A stretch of 64,000 nucleotides of DNA from Actinomycetes bacterium. GTDB lineage: Bacteria > Actinomycetota > Acidimicrobiia > Acidimicrobiales > RAAP-2. Under the pieces are notes generated by a model. The model did no database searches and was not told the origin of the DNA. It saw only the letters and a list, made by a program, of their open reading frames with translations. This document shows, piece after piece, positions 30,799 to 40,808 of this stretch. The stretch lies in assembly GCA_021801235.1 (NCBI GenBank), contig JAJYYG010000007.1:36715-100714 (forward strand). Reading direction: 5' to 3'. How positions within the stretch are numbered: position 1 is the first letter of the stretch; every line of letters begins with the position of its first letter. The position numbers and the translations under genes are program-made.

Positions 30799-32745
30799 AT
30801 GGGCATTCCGGATGAGGATGTCGCCCGGGTGCGGGCGGCGACGGACATCGTCGCCCTGATCGGCGAGCATGCCGCCCTCAAGCGCCAGGGTCGGCGGTGG
30901 GTGGGGCTCTGCCCCTTCCACGCGGAGAAGACCCCCTCGTTCAGCGTCAACGCCGAAGAGGGCTTCTACTACTGCTTCGGTTGCCAGGCCAAGGGGGACG
31001 CGATCACGTTCGTCCGGGAGACGGAGCACCTCGACTTCGTCGACTCCGTGCACCGCCTGGCGGACCGGTCGGGCATCGTCATCCGCGACGACGGTGAGGC
31101 GAACGGCACAGGGGTCCGGCGCAAGCCGTACCTGGACGTGATGGAGCAGGCCACGCAGTGGTACCACCATCGCCTCCTCACCGGGCCCGACGCCGGCGCG
31201 GCGCGGGACTACCTCCGGTCGCGCGGCTACGACGGCGACGTGGTGCGGAAGTTCCGGCTGGGGTGGGCCCCCGACGGCTGGGACGGCCTCTGTGCCGCCC
31301 TCCGTCTGGACGAGGAGCTGGCCGTCGGCGCAGGTCTCGGTTTCGTCAACCGCCGGGGGAAGCTCCAGGACGCCTTCCGGGCCCGTGTGCTGTTCCCGAT
31401 CTGCGATCCCTCGGGGAAGCCGGTGGCCTTCGGCGGGCGGATCCTCCCCGGGAGCCCGGATCCCGCCAAGTACAAGAACTCGTCCGAGACGCCGGTCTAC
31501 TCCAAGCGGAAGGTCCTCTACGCGCTCAACTGGGCCAAGGACGGCATCATCTCGGCCGGCGAGGTGGTGGTGTGCGAGGGGTACACCGATGTGATCGGCT
31601 GCTTCGAGGCCGGGATCGGACGGGCGGTGGCGACCTGCGGGACCGCGCTGGGGGACGAGCACTTCCGGTTGCTGCGGAACTTCGCGCGACGGATCGTCCT
31701 CGCGTTCGACGCCGACGGCGCCGGCCAGTCGGCCGCCTCGCGGTTCTACGAGTGGGAGCGTCGTCACGAGGTGGACGTGGTGGTGGCCGACCTCCCCCCG
31801 GGCTCGGACCCGGGGGAGCTGGCGCGGACCGACCCGGACCGCCTCCGGGCGGCGATCGGCGGTGCGAAGCCGTTCCTCGGCTTCCGGGTCGACCGCGTGC
31901 TGGCCGGCGCCGACCTGACCACGCCGGAGGGCCGGGCCAAGGCGGCCGAGGCGGCCCTGGCCATGGTGGCGGAGCACCCGGTGGACCTGGTGCGCGACCA
32001 GTACGTGATGGCCGTCTCCGGGCGCTGCCACCTGCCCCCGGAGTCCCTGCGCGGGCTCCTCGAGCGGATGCGCAGGGAGGGGCCGCGCCCCGACGGAGGT
32101 CAGGGTGGCGGTCGCGGGAAGGCGGGAGCCCGGCCCGGCACCGGCAGCGGGGGCCCCCCGGAGCCCGGCCGGATCGCCCCCGGCGGGACCGGCGACGACT
32201 GGGTCCGCGACCCGGACGACGGGGATCCGGGATCGTCCTTTGGCCCTCCGGGTCGGTCGGGGTCGGGTCCGACCGCCGGACGGCTGTCCGCGGGTGGGAA
32301 CGGGCGGTTCCCCCCGGGCCTCGAGGCGCTGCGGCTGGCCATCCACCGGCCGGAGGACGTCGCCCGGTGGCTCGAGCCGGTGCTCTTCCGCGACGACCTC
32401 CAGCGGTCCGCCCTGGAGGCGCTGCTCTCCGCCGACGATCTCCACCAGGCGGTGGACCGAGCCGAACCCGAGGTGCGCGCGCTCCTGGTCCGGCTCGCCG
32501 TGGAGGACCCCATCGCCGAGCCGGAGGAGGTGGTACTGCAGCTGGTCCGCGAGGCCACCCGTCAGGAGCTGGCCGTCGTGACCCGCGAACCGGGCATCGC
32601 TGCGGCTACGGTGTCGGATGCGGCCACCGCGACTCTCTGGTTGCAGCAGCTCGACGACCCGTCGACGGCGGGGGATGCCACCGCCCGATTGGTAGCCTGG
32701 TTGAGCGGGCGGGGTCGAGACGCTTCCGTCCTGGGGGAACCGTGA
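30799..32745 (+). CDS. dnaG: DNA primase DnaG
   Basis: [41 protein letters not shown] zinc finger; toprim [14 protein letters not shown]. Confidence 0.97.
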   Translation: MGIPDEDVARVRAATDIVALIGEHAALKRQGRRWVGLCPFHAEKTPSFSVNAEEGFYYCFGCQAKGDAITFVRETEHLDFVDSVHRLADRSGIVIRDDGEANGTGVRRKPYLDVMEQATQWYHHRLLTGPDAGAARDYLRSRGYDGDVVRKFRLGWAPDGWDGLCAALRLDEELAVGAGLGFVNRRGKLQDAFRARVLFPICDPSGKPVAFGGRILPGSPDPAKYKNSSETPVYSKRKVLYALNWAKDGIISAGEVVVCEGYTDVIGCFEAGIGRAVATCGTALGDEHFRLLRNFARRIVLAFDADGAGQSAASRFYEWERRHEVDVVVADLPPGSDPGELARTDPDRLRAAIGGAKPFLGFRVDRVLAGADLTTPEGRAKAAEAALAMVAEHPVDLVRDQYVMAVSGRCHLPPESLRGLLERMRREGPRPDGGQGGGRGKAGARPGTGSGGPPEPGRIAPGGTGDDWVRDPDDGDPGSSFGPPGRSGSGPTAGRLSAGGNGRFPPGLEALRLAIHRPEDVARWLEPVLFRDDLQRSALEALLSADDLHQAVDRAEPEVRALLVRLAVEDPIAEPEEVVLQLVREATRQELAVVTREPGIAAATVSDAATATLWLQQLDDPSTAGDATARLVAWLSGRGRDASVLGEP

Positions 32746-34163
32746 CCGCTGACGAGACGACCGAACTGACGCCGGGGGTGGTCCCCGGGCTGCCCGCCGC
32801 CGAGCTCGACGGCCTCCTCCGTCTCGGCCGCCTGCGGGGGATGCTGACCCAGGACGACGTCGTGACGGTGCTGCGCTCCGTGGAGCTGGAGGCGGACCTG
32901 ATCAGCGACGTGGTGGGTCGGATCAGGGCGGAGGGGATCGCGTTCGAGTACGACGCCGACGAGGCGACCGTCGTCCCCCCGCAGCGGGAGGCTTCCGGAC
33001 CGGCGCGTGAGGGGAAGACCGCTCGGGCGTTGCAGGTGGTCGGAGGATCGTCCCCCACGGTCAAACGCCGCCCTCCCCCCAAGGTCCGTGCCCTCGGGGA
33101 CGCCGGCGATCCGGCCGACGGGGCCGTCAACCGGCCGCCGACCGTCTCTTCCGGCGCCGGGCCCTCCCGGTCCCGCCAGGCCCGAGCCGACCGGCGGGCC
33201 CCAGTCGAGGTCTACGCCGGAGGCGACCGGTTCGCCGGGTCGGCGGCCGACCCGGTGCACACGTACCTCAAGGAGATCGGCAAGGTGAAGCTGCTCGACG
33301 GCGCCCTCGAGGTGGAGCTCGCCGAGCGCATCGTCGCCGGCAACGAGGCGGCGGAACGGCTGGTGGCCCCCGATCCCGGGCACCTGCCGACTGCCAGGGA
33401 GCGAGCCGCCGACCGGGTTCTCGTCCGGAGGGGTCAGCAGGCCAAGGAGGCCCTCATCGAGGCCAACCTCCGCCTGGTGGTCTCCATCGCCAAGCGCTAC
33501 CGGAACCGCGGCCTCGCGTTCCTCGACCTGATCCAGGAGGGCAACCTGGGCCTCATGCGGGCGGTCGAGAAGTTCGACCACACCAAAGGGTTCAAGTTCT
33601 CGACGTACGCCACGTGGTGGATCCGCCAGGCGATCACCCGCGCCATCGCCGACCAGGCGCGGACGATCCGCATCCCGGTGCACATGGTCGAGACCATCAA
33701 CAAGGTCGTGTGGGCGCAACGCCAGCTCCTCCAGGAGCTCGGTCGGGAGCCGACCGCCGAGGAGGTCGCGCGCCAGGTGGACTTCTCGATCGAGCGGGTC
33801 CGGGAGATCCAGCGCATCAACCAGGACACCGTCTCGTTGGAGCAGCCGATGGGCGACGAGGACGACTTCAGCCTGTCCGACCTGATCGAGGACCGGGGGG
33901 CGGTCGTGCCCGACGACGCCGCCACCCGGATGATGCTGGACGAGGCGGTGCGCGAGGCGTTGGGCCATCTTTCGCCCCGGGAACAAGATGTCGTCCGTCT
34001 CCGGTTCGGCCTCGAGGACGGCAAGATTCGCACCCTCGAGGAGGTCGGCAAGGCGTTCGGGGTGACCCGGGAGCGGATCCGCCAGATCGAGGCGAAGACG
34101 CTGGCAAAGTTGCGCCGACCGGACTCCGCTCACCTCCTGCGCGACTACCTCGACGAGGCCTGA
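32742..34163 (+). CDS. rpoD: Primary RNA polymerase sigma factor RpoD/SigA type
   Basis: [61 protein letters not shown]; region 4 [39 protein letters not shown]. Confidence 0.97.
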   Translation: MTADETTELTPGVVPGLPAAELDGLLRLGRLRGMLTQDDVVTVLRSVELEADLISDVVGRIRAEGIAFEYDADEATVVPPQREASGPAREGKTARALQVVGGSSPTVKRRPPPKVRALGDAGDPADGAVNRPPTVSSGAGPSRSRQARADRRAPVEVYAGGDRFAGSAADPVHTYLKEIGKVKLLDGALEVELAERIVAGNEAAERLVAPDPGHLPTARERAADRVLVRRGQQAKEALIEANLRLVVSIAKRYRNRGLAFLDLIQEGNLGLMRAVEKFDHTKGFKFSTYATWWIRQAITRAIADQARTIRIPVHMVETINKVVWAQRQLLQELGREPTAEEVARQVDFSIERVREIQRINQDTVSLEQPMGDEDDFSLSDLIEDRGAVVPDDAATRMMLDEAVREALGHLSPREQDVVRLRFGLEDGKIRTLEEVGKAFGVTRERIRQIEAKTLAKLRRPDSAHLLRDYLDEA

Positions 34164-34247
34164 GCCACCGGCCGACCGTCCACCGGCCGACCGTCCGCCG
34201 GCCGGCGGGCTCCGGGCACAGGGCGCCCGGTGGTGCTCCCGACCTGC

Positions 34248-34484
34248 CTACTCGTCGGTGCGGGGGTGCAAGCGGGAGCCGACGGCGTCCCGGGCCCGTT
34301 CCACCCCGAGGGATGCCAACGCCCGCGCCTTGTCCCCGGCGAGCACGACGGTCCCCTGCACGGGTGCCGACCGCCCGATGGACGCGGCGGACCTGCTGAG
34401 CTGCCGGTACCGTTCGTGCCCCGCCTTCGACCCAAGCACGTACCCGGCCCCGAAGGCGACGACAGCGACGATCCGTAGTTTCAC
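34248..34484 (-). CDS. Small hypothetical membrane-anchored protein
   Basis: VKLRIVAVVAFGAGYVLGSKAGHERYRQL..., one N-terminal TM. Confidence 0.6.
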   Translation of the reverse strand: MKLRIVAVVAFGAGYVLGSKAGHERYRQLSRSAASIGRSAPVQGTVVLAGDKARALASLGVERARDAVGSRLHPRTDE

Positions 34485-34630
34485 CCTCCCATTGTTGCCG
34501 CTCGGCAAGCCCGGCGGGAACCCGACCGGCGCCGACGGGGAGGGGGCCGGGGCCGTGAGGGTGCCGACGGGTGCGGGCGCACCGGCTAGTGTCCACTGGC
34601 ACGCCTCCCGAGCCGGAGGCGGATCTGCAT

Positions 34631-34703
34631 TCCGGGGTAGCTCAATCGGCAGAGCGAGCGGCTGTTAACCGCTAGGTTGAGAGTTCGAGTCTCTCCCCCG
34701 GAG
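34631..34703 (+). tRNA. tRNA-Asn (GTT)
   Basis: TCCGGGG...CCCCGGAG acceptor, TTCGAGTCTC T-arm, anticodon GTT at 34664-34666. Confidence 0.96.
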
Positions 34704-34781
34704 CGACGGCCCGTCAGGGGCGCACGGCGGTACACTCCCGGCTGGAACGTCGGTGCCGGACCGACTCCTCGGGGGTGTGTG

Positions 34782-35369
34782 GTGAGGACACAGGACGCAG
34801 GACGTATCGGAATCCGTCGGACGGGTCTGGTGGCCCTGGTCGCCCTGGGGGCCCTGTTGCTGGGCGCCTGCGGATCGAGTGCGAGCTCGAGCGCGTCGAC
34901 CACCACCGCCCCGCCGTCCGGCACCTCGCCGTCGTCCTCGGCCTCCGGTGGCGGGGCGGCGACCGTGGCGAGCCGCTCGTCCTCCTACGGGACGATCCTG
35001 GTGAACGGGTCGGGGATGGTCCTCTACCTGAACGTCGACGACACGGCCACCCACAGCGCCTGCACCGGCGCGTGCACCACGATCTGGCCCCCGTTGACCA
35101 CCAGCGGATCTCCGGTGGCGGGTGCCGGGGTGACGCAGTCGCTGCTCTCGACGAAGACGCTGTCCGGCGGCACGAAGCAGGTCGTCTACGACGGCCACCC
35201 CCTCTACACCTACTCGGCGGACCAGACCCCCGGGGCCACCCAGGGCCAGGGCATCGAGGGGATCTGGTTCGTGGTGTCCGCGGCGGGCGCCCCGGTGAAA
35301 TCGGCACAGGCCGCCGGGTCCGGGGGCAGTTCGACCACGACGACCGTTGCTTCCGGGGGCGGCTACTGA
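34782..35369 (+). CDS. Putative lipoprotein, COG4315-like repeat family
   Basis: Lipobox LLLGACGSS; YGTILVNGSGMVLYLNVDDTATHSACTGACTTIWPPL...GGTKQVVYDGHPLYTYSADQTPGATQGQGI. Confidence 0.85.
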   Translation: MRTQDAGRIGIRRTGLVALVALGALLLGACGSSASSSASTTTAPPSGTSPSSSASGGGAATVASRSSSYGTILVNGSGMVLYLNVDDTATHSACTGACTTIWPPLTTSGSPVAGAGVTQSLLSTKTLSGGTKQVVYDGHPLYTYSADQTPGATQGQGIEGIWFVVSAAGAPVKSAQAAGSGGSSTTTTVASGGGY

Positions 35370-35438
35370 ATCCACCGGGCCCGGGGGGATGCGGCCACGG
35401 GCGCGATCGACGTGCCGGCACCCGGGTACCGTTGCGGT

Positions 35439-35600
35439 ATGGACGTCGACCGAGCGGACCCCGGTGCCTGCCCGGTGTGCGGTCACCAGGACCGTCACCG
35501 GCCGGCGGGCTCCGAGGGAAACGGGGACCGGTTCTGCGACGCGTGTGACCGGTGCTGGGCGGAGCTGCAGTCCCGGGGACGGCCTCCCCACCACGTCTGA
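35439..35600 (+). CDS. Small CxxC...CxxC zinc-ribbon-like hypothetical protein
   Basis: MDVDRADPGACPVCGHQDRH...DRFCDACDRCWAEL. Confidence 0.5.
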   Translation: MDVDRADPGACPVCGHQDRHRPAGSEGNGDRFCDACDRCWAELQSRGRPPHHV

Positions 35601-35660
35601 CCCGTGGAGCCCGGGGGCGGCGCGTGCGGAGGGCTTGCGCCGGGTGCGCACCGAACGCCC

Positions 35661-35712
35661 TGTCGGCTCCGCATGTCGGCTCCGCATGTCGGCTCCGCAT
35701 GTCGGCTCCGCA
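35661..35712. repeat. 13-bp tandem repeat (TGTCGGCTCCGCA) x4
   Basis: Four perfect copies at 35661, 35674, 35687, 35700. Confidence 0.95.
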
Positions 35713-35823
35713 TGTCGGGACCCGGTACCCTTCGCCATCTGGGAGCACGCCGTTCGGCTCGCCACCCCCCGTGAGGGGATCCGTCGCGGGAGAGGAGCAG
35801 ATGGAAGGCGGACGTCCAGGTCA

Positions 35824-35896
35824 GGGGCAGTAGCTCAGTGGTCAGAGCAGGGGACTCATAATCCCTCGGTCGCAGGTTCGATCCCTGCCTGCCCCA
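35824..35896 (+). tRNA. tRNA with CAT anticodon (Met-like; Ile2 not excluded)
   Basis: GGGGCAG...CTGCCCCA acceptor, GGTTCGATCC T-arm, CAT at 35857-35859. Confidence 0.93.
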
Positions 35897-36076
35897 CCGG
35901 GACGGGGAGTCCGCCGGGACACGGCTGATTCCGGGGATCCGTCGTGGACCGACACCCGGTGGGCCTCGGACCCGGCCAGGGGGCCCGTCCGTTCCTGGGC
36001 AGGGTAACGTCACCCGGGTGGTCATCCCGGCAACCGGGGGGCCGGAGCGACGCAGTGCCGAGGGGACGGGAGCCCG

Positions 36077-36442
36077 ATGAACATCGAGGAGTTCTACAGC
36101 GCCGACGAGCGACGCCGGCAGTCGCCGGAGATCGAGCTCGGCACCGAGTGGTTCGATGCCAAGGGGAACCGGTACGAACTGAGCTGGGTGGAGGACACCG
36201 GCGAGCTGTACGCCATGCTCGAGCTGGTCCCGGAGGCCGACTCGTGGACCCCGTTCGGCGACATCGAGGTGGAGGACATCCCGCTGGACCGGGTGGTGGT
36301 CACGGTGATCGGTGCCGTGCCGACCCGGGAGGAGTTGGAGTCCGTGCTCGACGGATGGCAGCAGGAGATGGCCAAGCCGAACGGCGTCGCGTGGGTTGCC
36401 GAGCGCCTGCGGGCGGCCGGTCTCGCCACCTCGACGGTCTGA
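36077..36442 (+). CDS. Conserved hypothetical protein
   Basis: MNIEEFYSADERRRQSPEIELGTEWFDAKGNRYELSWVEDTGELYAMLE; good RBS and codon structure. Confidence 0.75.
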   Translation: MNIEEFYSADERRRQSPEIELGTEWFDAKGNRYELSWVEDTGELYAMLELVPEADSWTPFGDIEVEDIPLDRVVVTVIGAVPTREELESVLDGWQQEMAKPNGVAWVAERLRAAGLATSTV

Positions 36443-36477
36443 GCGGTCGGGGCACCGGCCGTCCGGCCGCAACGCTG

Positions 36478-37353
36478 ATGCGATTCTCCTACGCGGAGTC
36501 GATGGTCGACCCGGCGCACTACCTGCCCCTCGCCCGGGCGGCCGAGGACGCCGGCTACCACTCGATGGTGGTCCCGGACAGCATCTGCTATCCGCAGGAG
36601 TCGGACTCGACCTACCCCTTCTCCCCCGACCACTCGCGGGAGTTCCTCGAGGACAAGCCGTTCATCGAGCCCTTCTCGCTCATCCCGGCCATGGGGGCGG
36701 TGACCCGGTCGATCCGGTTCGTGACGTTCGTGTTGAAGCTCCCGATGCGCCACCCGCTCCTGGTGGCCAAGCAGGCGACCTCCGTCGCGGTGATGACCGG
36801 CAACCGGCTCTCGCTCGGGGTCGGGACGAGCCCGTGGCCCGACGACTACGCGCTCTGCGGCATCCCCTGGGAGGGTAGGGGGCGCCGGATGGACGAGGCG
36901 CTGGCCATCGTGGAAGGACTGTCGGCCGGCGGCTACTTCGAGTTCCACGGCGAGGTCTTCGACCTCCCGCCGGTGAAGATCGCGCCGGTGCCGAGCGAGC
37001 GGATCCCCCTCCTGGTCGGAGGCCACGCGCCGGCTGCGCTGCGCCGGGCGGCCAGGGCCGACGGCTGGCTCCACGGCGGGGGAGCGCCCGAGGAGCTGCC
37101 CGGCCTGCTGGCTGCGCTGAGGCGCATCCGCGGCGAGGAGGGGACCGCCGATCGGCCGTTCGAGGTCCACGTGATCTCGGCCGACGCGTTCACCGTCGAC
37201 GGCGTGCGGCGGCTCGAGGACCAGGGGGTCACCGACGCCATCGTGGGCTTCCGGTGGCCCTACGGCCTGGCGCCGGACACCGAGCCGCTCGGGCACAAGA
37301 TCGACAACCTTCGTCGGTTCGCCGACGACGTGATGGGAAAGGTGGAGGGATGA
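36478..37353 (+). CDS. LLM-class (F420-dependent type) oxidoreductase
   Basis: MRFSYAESMVDPAHYLPLARAAEDAGYHSMVVPDSI...LSLGVGTSPWPDDYALCGIPWEGRGRRMDEALAIVEGL. Confidence 0.92.
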   Translation: MRFSYAESMVDPAHYLPLARAAEDAGYHSMVVPDSICYPQESDSTYPFSPDHSREFLEDKPFIEPFSLIPAMGAVTRSIRFVTFVLKLPMRHPLLVAKQATSVAVMTGNRLSLGVGTSPWPDDYALCGIPWEGRGRRMDEALAIVEGLSAGGYFEFHGEVFDLPPVKIAPVPSERIPLLVGGHAPAALRRAARADGWLHGGGAPEELPGLLAALRRIRGEEGTADRPFEVHVISADAFTVDGVRRLEDQGVTDAIVGFRWPYGLAPDTEPLGHKIDNLRRFADDVMGKVEG

Positions 37354-37748
37354 CGAGGACTGCACGGGAGCTGGGCCAGGCATCGATGGCGGCGGTCGAG
37401 GCCCACGACCGCGAGGCGTGGCTCGCCCTGTTCACGGAGGACTCCGTCGTCGAGGATCCGATCGGACCGTCCGCCCTCGACCCCGAGGGCAAGGGCCACC
37501 GGGGGCTCGAGGCGATCGCCGCGTTCTACGACAACGTCATCGCCACCAACGAGTCGATCCGGTTCACGATCCACCAGTCGTTCCTGTGCGGCGACGAGGT
37601 GGCGAACGTGGGCATCATCCGCATCGCGTTCGCCGGTGGCACGGTGGTCGAGGTGGACGGGGTCTACACCTACCGCCGGTCGGCCGGAGGGCGGCTCGCC
37701 GCCTTGCGCGCCTACTGGGAGCCGGACGCGATCCGCACGGTGTCCTAG
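37350..37748 (+). CDS. SnoaL-like/NTF2-fold protein
   Basis: MAAVEAHDREAWLALFTEDSVVEDPIGPSALDPEGKGHRGLEAIAAFYDNVI. Confidence 0.85.
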   Translation: MTRTARELGQASMAAVEAHDREAWLALFTEDSVVEDPIGPSALDPEGKGHRGLEAIAAFYDNVIATNESIRFTIHQSFLCGDEVANVGIIRIAFAGGTVVEVDGVYTYRRSAGGRLAALRAYWEPDAIRTVS

Positions 37749-37844
37749 CCGGCCCCGGCGGCACCGGGCCCGGACGGTCCGTTCGTCGGGCCCCGTGTGC
37801 CACGCGGTCTCCTGCGGCGTGGAGGCGGGTAGGCTTAGTGCTAA

Positions 37845-38786
37845 ATGCTTGACAACCACGAAGCAGACGGCGTGCCCGACGCCACCCTCACGCTCGCCGA
37901 AGCGGCCGACGTGCTCGGGGTCCACTACATGACCGCCTACCGCTACGTCCGCACCGGGCGCCTCGAGGCGTCGAAGGTGGGCGGGGAGTGGCGGGTGCCC
38001 ACCGAGGCGGTGGACCGGTTGGTACCGGGTCCGTCCCCGGAGCGGCACGCCCTCGCGGGTCCGGGGCCCGCCACCGGGTCGGGGCCTGTTGCCGGGCGGA
38101 CGGGTCAGGCCCGGGCGCGGTACCGGGTGCGTCTCGAGGACCGCATGGTCGCCGGGGACGAGGCGGGGGCCTGGGCGGTGGTGGAGGCGGCCCAGGCCGG
38201 CGGGGCCGACCCCGCCGACCTCTATCTCGACCTGCTCATCCCGGCGCTGCGCTCGCTCGGGGACCGGTGGGAGGCGGGCGCGCTCTCCATCGCCGACGAG
38301 CACCGGGCCTCGGTGGTCGCCCTCCGGCTGATCGGCCGGCTGGGGCCGCGCTTCGCACGACGCGGGCGCAAGCGCGGGACGGTCGTGATCGGTGCCCCTG
38401 CGGGGGAGCGCCACGCCATCCCGGTGGCCGTCGTGGCGGACCTGCTCCGCCAGGTGGGCTTCGAGGTCGTCGATCTCGGTCCGGACACCCCGCCGGCATC
38501 CTTCGTCGAGGCGGTGGCGCTCGCCTCGGCCACCGGGCGCCTGGTGGCCGTGCTCATCGGCGTCACCGTGCCCGCCGGCCTCGAGGCGGCGCGGACGACC
38601 GTCGGGGCGCTGGCCGCATGGTCCGAAGGCTCGGGCGACCCGGTCCCCGTCCTGGTCGGAGGGGCGGCTGTCCGCGACGCGACCGCGGCCGCCGGGTTCG
38701 GGGCCAGTGCCTACACCGGGGTCACCGGGGCGGATGCGGTCGCCGCCGTCGAGCGTCTGGTGGAGCTCACGCGCTCCGGGTCGTGA
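37845..38786 (+). CDS. HTH + B12-binding (CarH/LitR-type architecture) transcriptional regulator
   Basis: HTH TLAEAADVLGVHYMTAYRYVRTGRLEASKVGGEWRVP; Wx9EH (WEAGALSIADEH); GERHAIPVAVVADLLRQVGFEVVDLGPDTP cobalamin-binding region. Confidence 0.88.
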   Translation: MLDNHEADGVPDATLTLAEAADVLGVHYMTAYRYVRTGRLEASKVGGEWRVPTEAVDRLVPGPSPERHALAGPGPATGSGPVAGRTGQARARYRVRLEDRMVAGDEAGAWAVVEAAQAGGADPADLYLDLLIPALRSLGDRWEAGALSIADEHRASVVALRLIGRLGPRFARRGRKRGTVVIGAPAGERHAIPVAVVADLLRQVGFEVVDLGPDTPPASFVEAVALASATGRLVAVLIGVTVPAGLEAARTTVGALAAWSEGSGDPVPVLVGGAAVRDATAAAGFGASAYTGVTGADAVAAVERLVELTRSGS

Positions 38787-39984
38787 GAGGCGGCCGCCAG
38801 CCCGGCATCGCCATCACCATCTGCACGTCGCTGATGTGGCGGGCGAGGAACGCGCCCTCGCAGTAGGCCAGATAGAGGTCCCAGGTGCGCAGGAAGGCCT
38901 CGTCGAGCCCGAGCCCGGCGATCTGGTCCCGGTGGGCGGTCACGTTGCGCCGCCACCGCCGGAGGGTCTCGGCGTAGTGCCGCCCGATGTCCTCGAGGTC
39001 GACCACGACCAGGGGCGTCGACCGCCGCAGGGACCGGGTGATCGACGCCACCGACGGGATGCACCCCCCGGGGAAGATCAGCTCGGTGACGAAGTCGGAG
39101 GTGTTCTTCGCCCGCTCGTAGCTCCGGTCGTCGATGGTGATCGCCTGGAGTGCCATCAGGCCTCCCGGTCGGAGCAGGCCCGCGCACGTGGCGAAGAACC
39201 GGTCGTGGAGCCGCCAATCGACGGCCTCGATCATCTCCACGGAGACCAGCTTGTCGTACGTGCCCGTGAGGTCCCGGTAGTCGTCGGCGAGGACGGTCAC
39301 CCGGTCGGCGAGCCCGGCCTCGGCCACGCGCTTGGAGGCGAGCTGGAACTGGGCGTCGGAGATGGTGGTCGTCGTGACCCGGCACCCGTAGCGGGTGGCG
39401 GCGTGGATCGCCAGACCACCCCAGCCGCTGCCGATCTCGACCAGGTGGTCGTCCGGTCCGAGGTGGAGCTTGGTGCAGAGCCGGTCGAGCTTCGCCCGTT
39501 GGGCGTCGGCCAGGCTCATCCCGGGCCGCTCGAACACCGCGGCCGAGTAGAGCATCGTCTCGTCGAGCATGAGGGCGAAGAACTCGTTGGAGAGGTCGTA
39601 GTGCGCCCGGATGTTGCGCCGATCGGTGGGCGCATCCGGAGGGTGCAGGCGGCGCCACCAGTCGCCCGCCTTCGCTGAGGCCAGGCCGACGCGATCCTGG
39701 AGGGCGGTGACCGGCTCGAGAGCGGTGGTGAGCAGCGTGACGAGCCCGGGCAGGTCGTCGCAGTCCCACCCCCCGGTGGCGTACGTCTCGGCGAACCCGA
39801 TCGACCCGTGCCGGAGCAGTGCCAGGTACACGGCGCGGTCGTGGACGGTCACCGCCACCTCGGGCGTCCCGCTGCCCAACCGGTAGGTGCCTCGGTCGTC
39901 GGTCAGCACGAGCGTGCCTCCCCGCATGCGGCGTCCCAGCGATCTGACGAGCCTGGCGGACGGTCCGGCGAGCTGTGGCGTCAT
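38767..39984 (-). CDS. Cyclopropane-fatty-acyl-phospholipid synthase-family SAM methyltransferase
   Basis: NIRAHYDLSNEFFALMLDETMLYSAAVFERPGMSLADAQRAKLDRLCTKLHLGPDDHLVEIGSGWGGLAIHAA. Confidence 0.94.
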   Translation of the reverse strand: MTPQLAGPSARLVRSLGRRMRGGTLVLTDDRGTYRLGSGTPEVAVTVHDRAVYLALLRHGSIGFAETYATGGWDCDDLPGLVTLLTTALEPVTALQDRVGLASAKAGDWWRRLHPPDAPTDRRNIRAHYDLSNEFFALMLDETMLYSAAVFERPGMSLADAQRAKLDRLCTKLHLGPDDHLVEIGSGWGGLAIHAATRYGCRVTTTTISDAQFQLASKRVAEAGLADRVTVLADDYRDLTGTYDKLVSVEMIEAVDWRLHDRFFATCAGLLRPGGLMALQAITIDDRSYERAKNTSDFVTELIFPGGCIPSVASITRSLRRSTPLVVVDLEDIGRHYAETLRRWRRNVTAHRDQIAGLGLDEAFLRTWDLYLAYCEGAFLARHISDVQMVMAMPGWRPPLTTRSA

Positions 39985-40808
39985 CGGTGCCCCCTCTTCC
40001 CGTCCCCTCTCTTGTCCGGATGACGGTAGAAGGGCGCGCCCTTGATGCGCAGGTTCAGGGCCTGACGATAGATGCCGAACGAGACCCGTGCCGTCATCAG
40101 CGGGAACCGCCAGAGCACCCGCCCCAGCTCCCGGCGGGTGGCGGGCACTCTCGTGAGGTGCATCGACGCTGCGAAGACGACCCGTCCGTCTTCGAGATCG
40201 TCGGTGCCGAGCACCAGCTCCGTGCCCGGCTCGCCGACGACGAACCGGTGGGTGAGCTCCATCGGGAGGAAGGGCGAGACGTGCATCGCCTTGTCCACCA
40301 GGTGGGTCCCGGTCCCCGGGAGGACGTAGGCGGTCCGCTGGTGCCACGGGGTGTTGGAGACTTCGATCACCACCGTCTCCACCGAGGTGCCGTCCTCGCC
40401 GAGGCAGTAGTAGGTGCTGATCGGGTTGAACAGCCACCCCCAGGTCCTCACGTGGGTGAGGAGGGTGACCGGGCCGGTCGGGCGCCGGCCGGTGCGCTCC
40501 TCGACCAGGTCGCGCACGGCGGTGTCGATCGGCACGGACGGGTCCCCGAGGTAGTCCCGCCGCCGGAAGGAGACCGCGTTGGCGCGCTCGACCGACCAGA
40601 GGGGGTGGCGCCGGCAGAGGGCGTCCACCTCGGAGAGGTCGAGGTAGGTCATGGTGATCCGGTAGCGGAACCGGTGGTCCACCGGCTCGAACCGATGGTG
40701 GGTCACCGTGCCCTCGTAGAGGGCGGACCGCAGCTCGGTGTCCGGGCCGACCGGTCGGGCGACCGGCGGGACCCGCGCCGTCGTCTCGGGAGGCGGCAGC
40801 AGGCTCAC
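39981..40808 (-). CDS. DUF1365 family protein
   Basis: SALYEGTVTHHRFEPVDHRFRYRITMTYLDLSEVD...GWLFNPISTYYC...VEVSNTPWHQRTAYVL. Confidence 0.93.
   Translation of the reverse strand: MSLLPPPETTARVPPVARPVGPDTELRSALYEGTVTHHRFEPVDHRFRYRITMTYLDLSEVDALCRRHPLWSVERANAVSFRRRDYLGDPSVPIDTAVRDLVEERTGRRPTGPVTLLTHVRTWGWLFNPISTYYCLGEDGTSVETVVIEVSNTPWHQRTAYVLPGTGTHLVDKAMHVSPFLPMELTHRFVVGEPGTELVLGTDDLEDGRVVFAASMHLTRVPATRRELGRVLWRFPLMTARVSFGIYRQALNLRIKGAPFYRHPDKRGDGKRGHR

Noticed and set aside
27594-30950. 1118-aa minus-strand ORF
   Set aside because: Antisense shadow of ppdK and flanks in high-GC DNA; low-complexity composition, no family motifs.
34166-34195. 15-bp x2 direct repeat (CACCGGCCGACCGTC) after rpoD
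   Set aside because: Short, two copies only, in GC-rich intergenic DNA; probably incidental.
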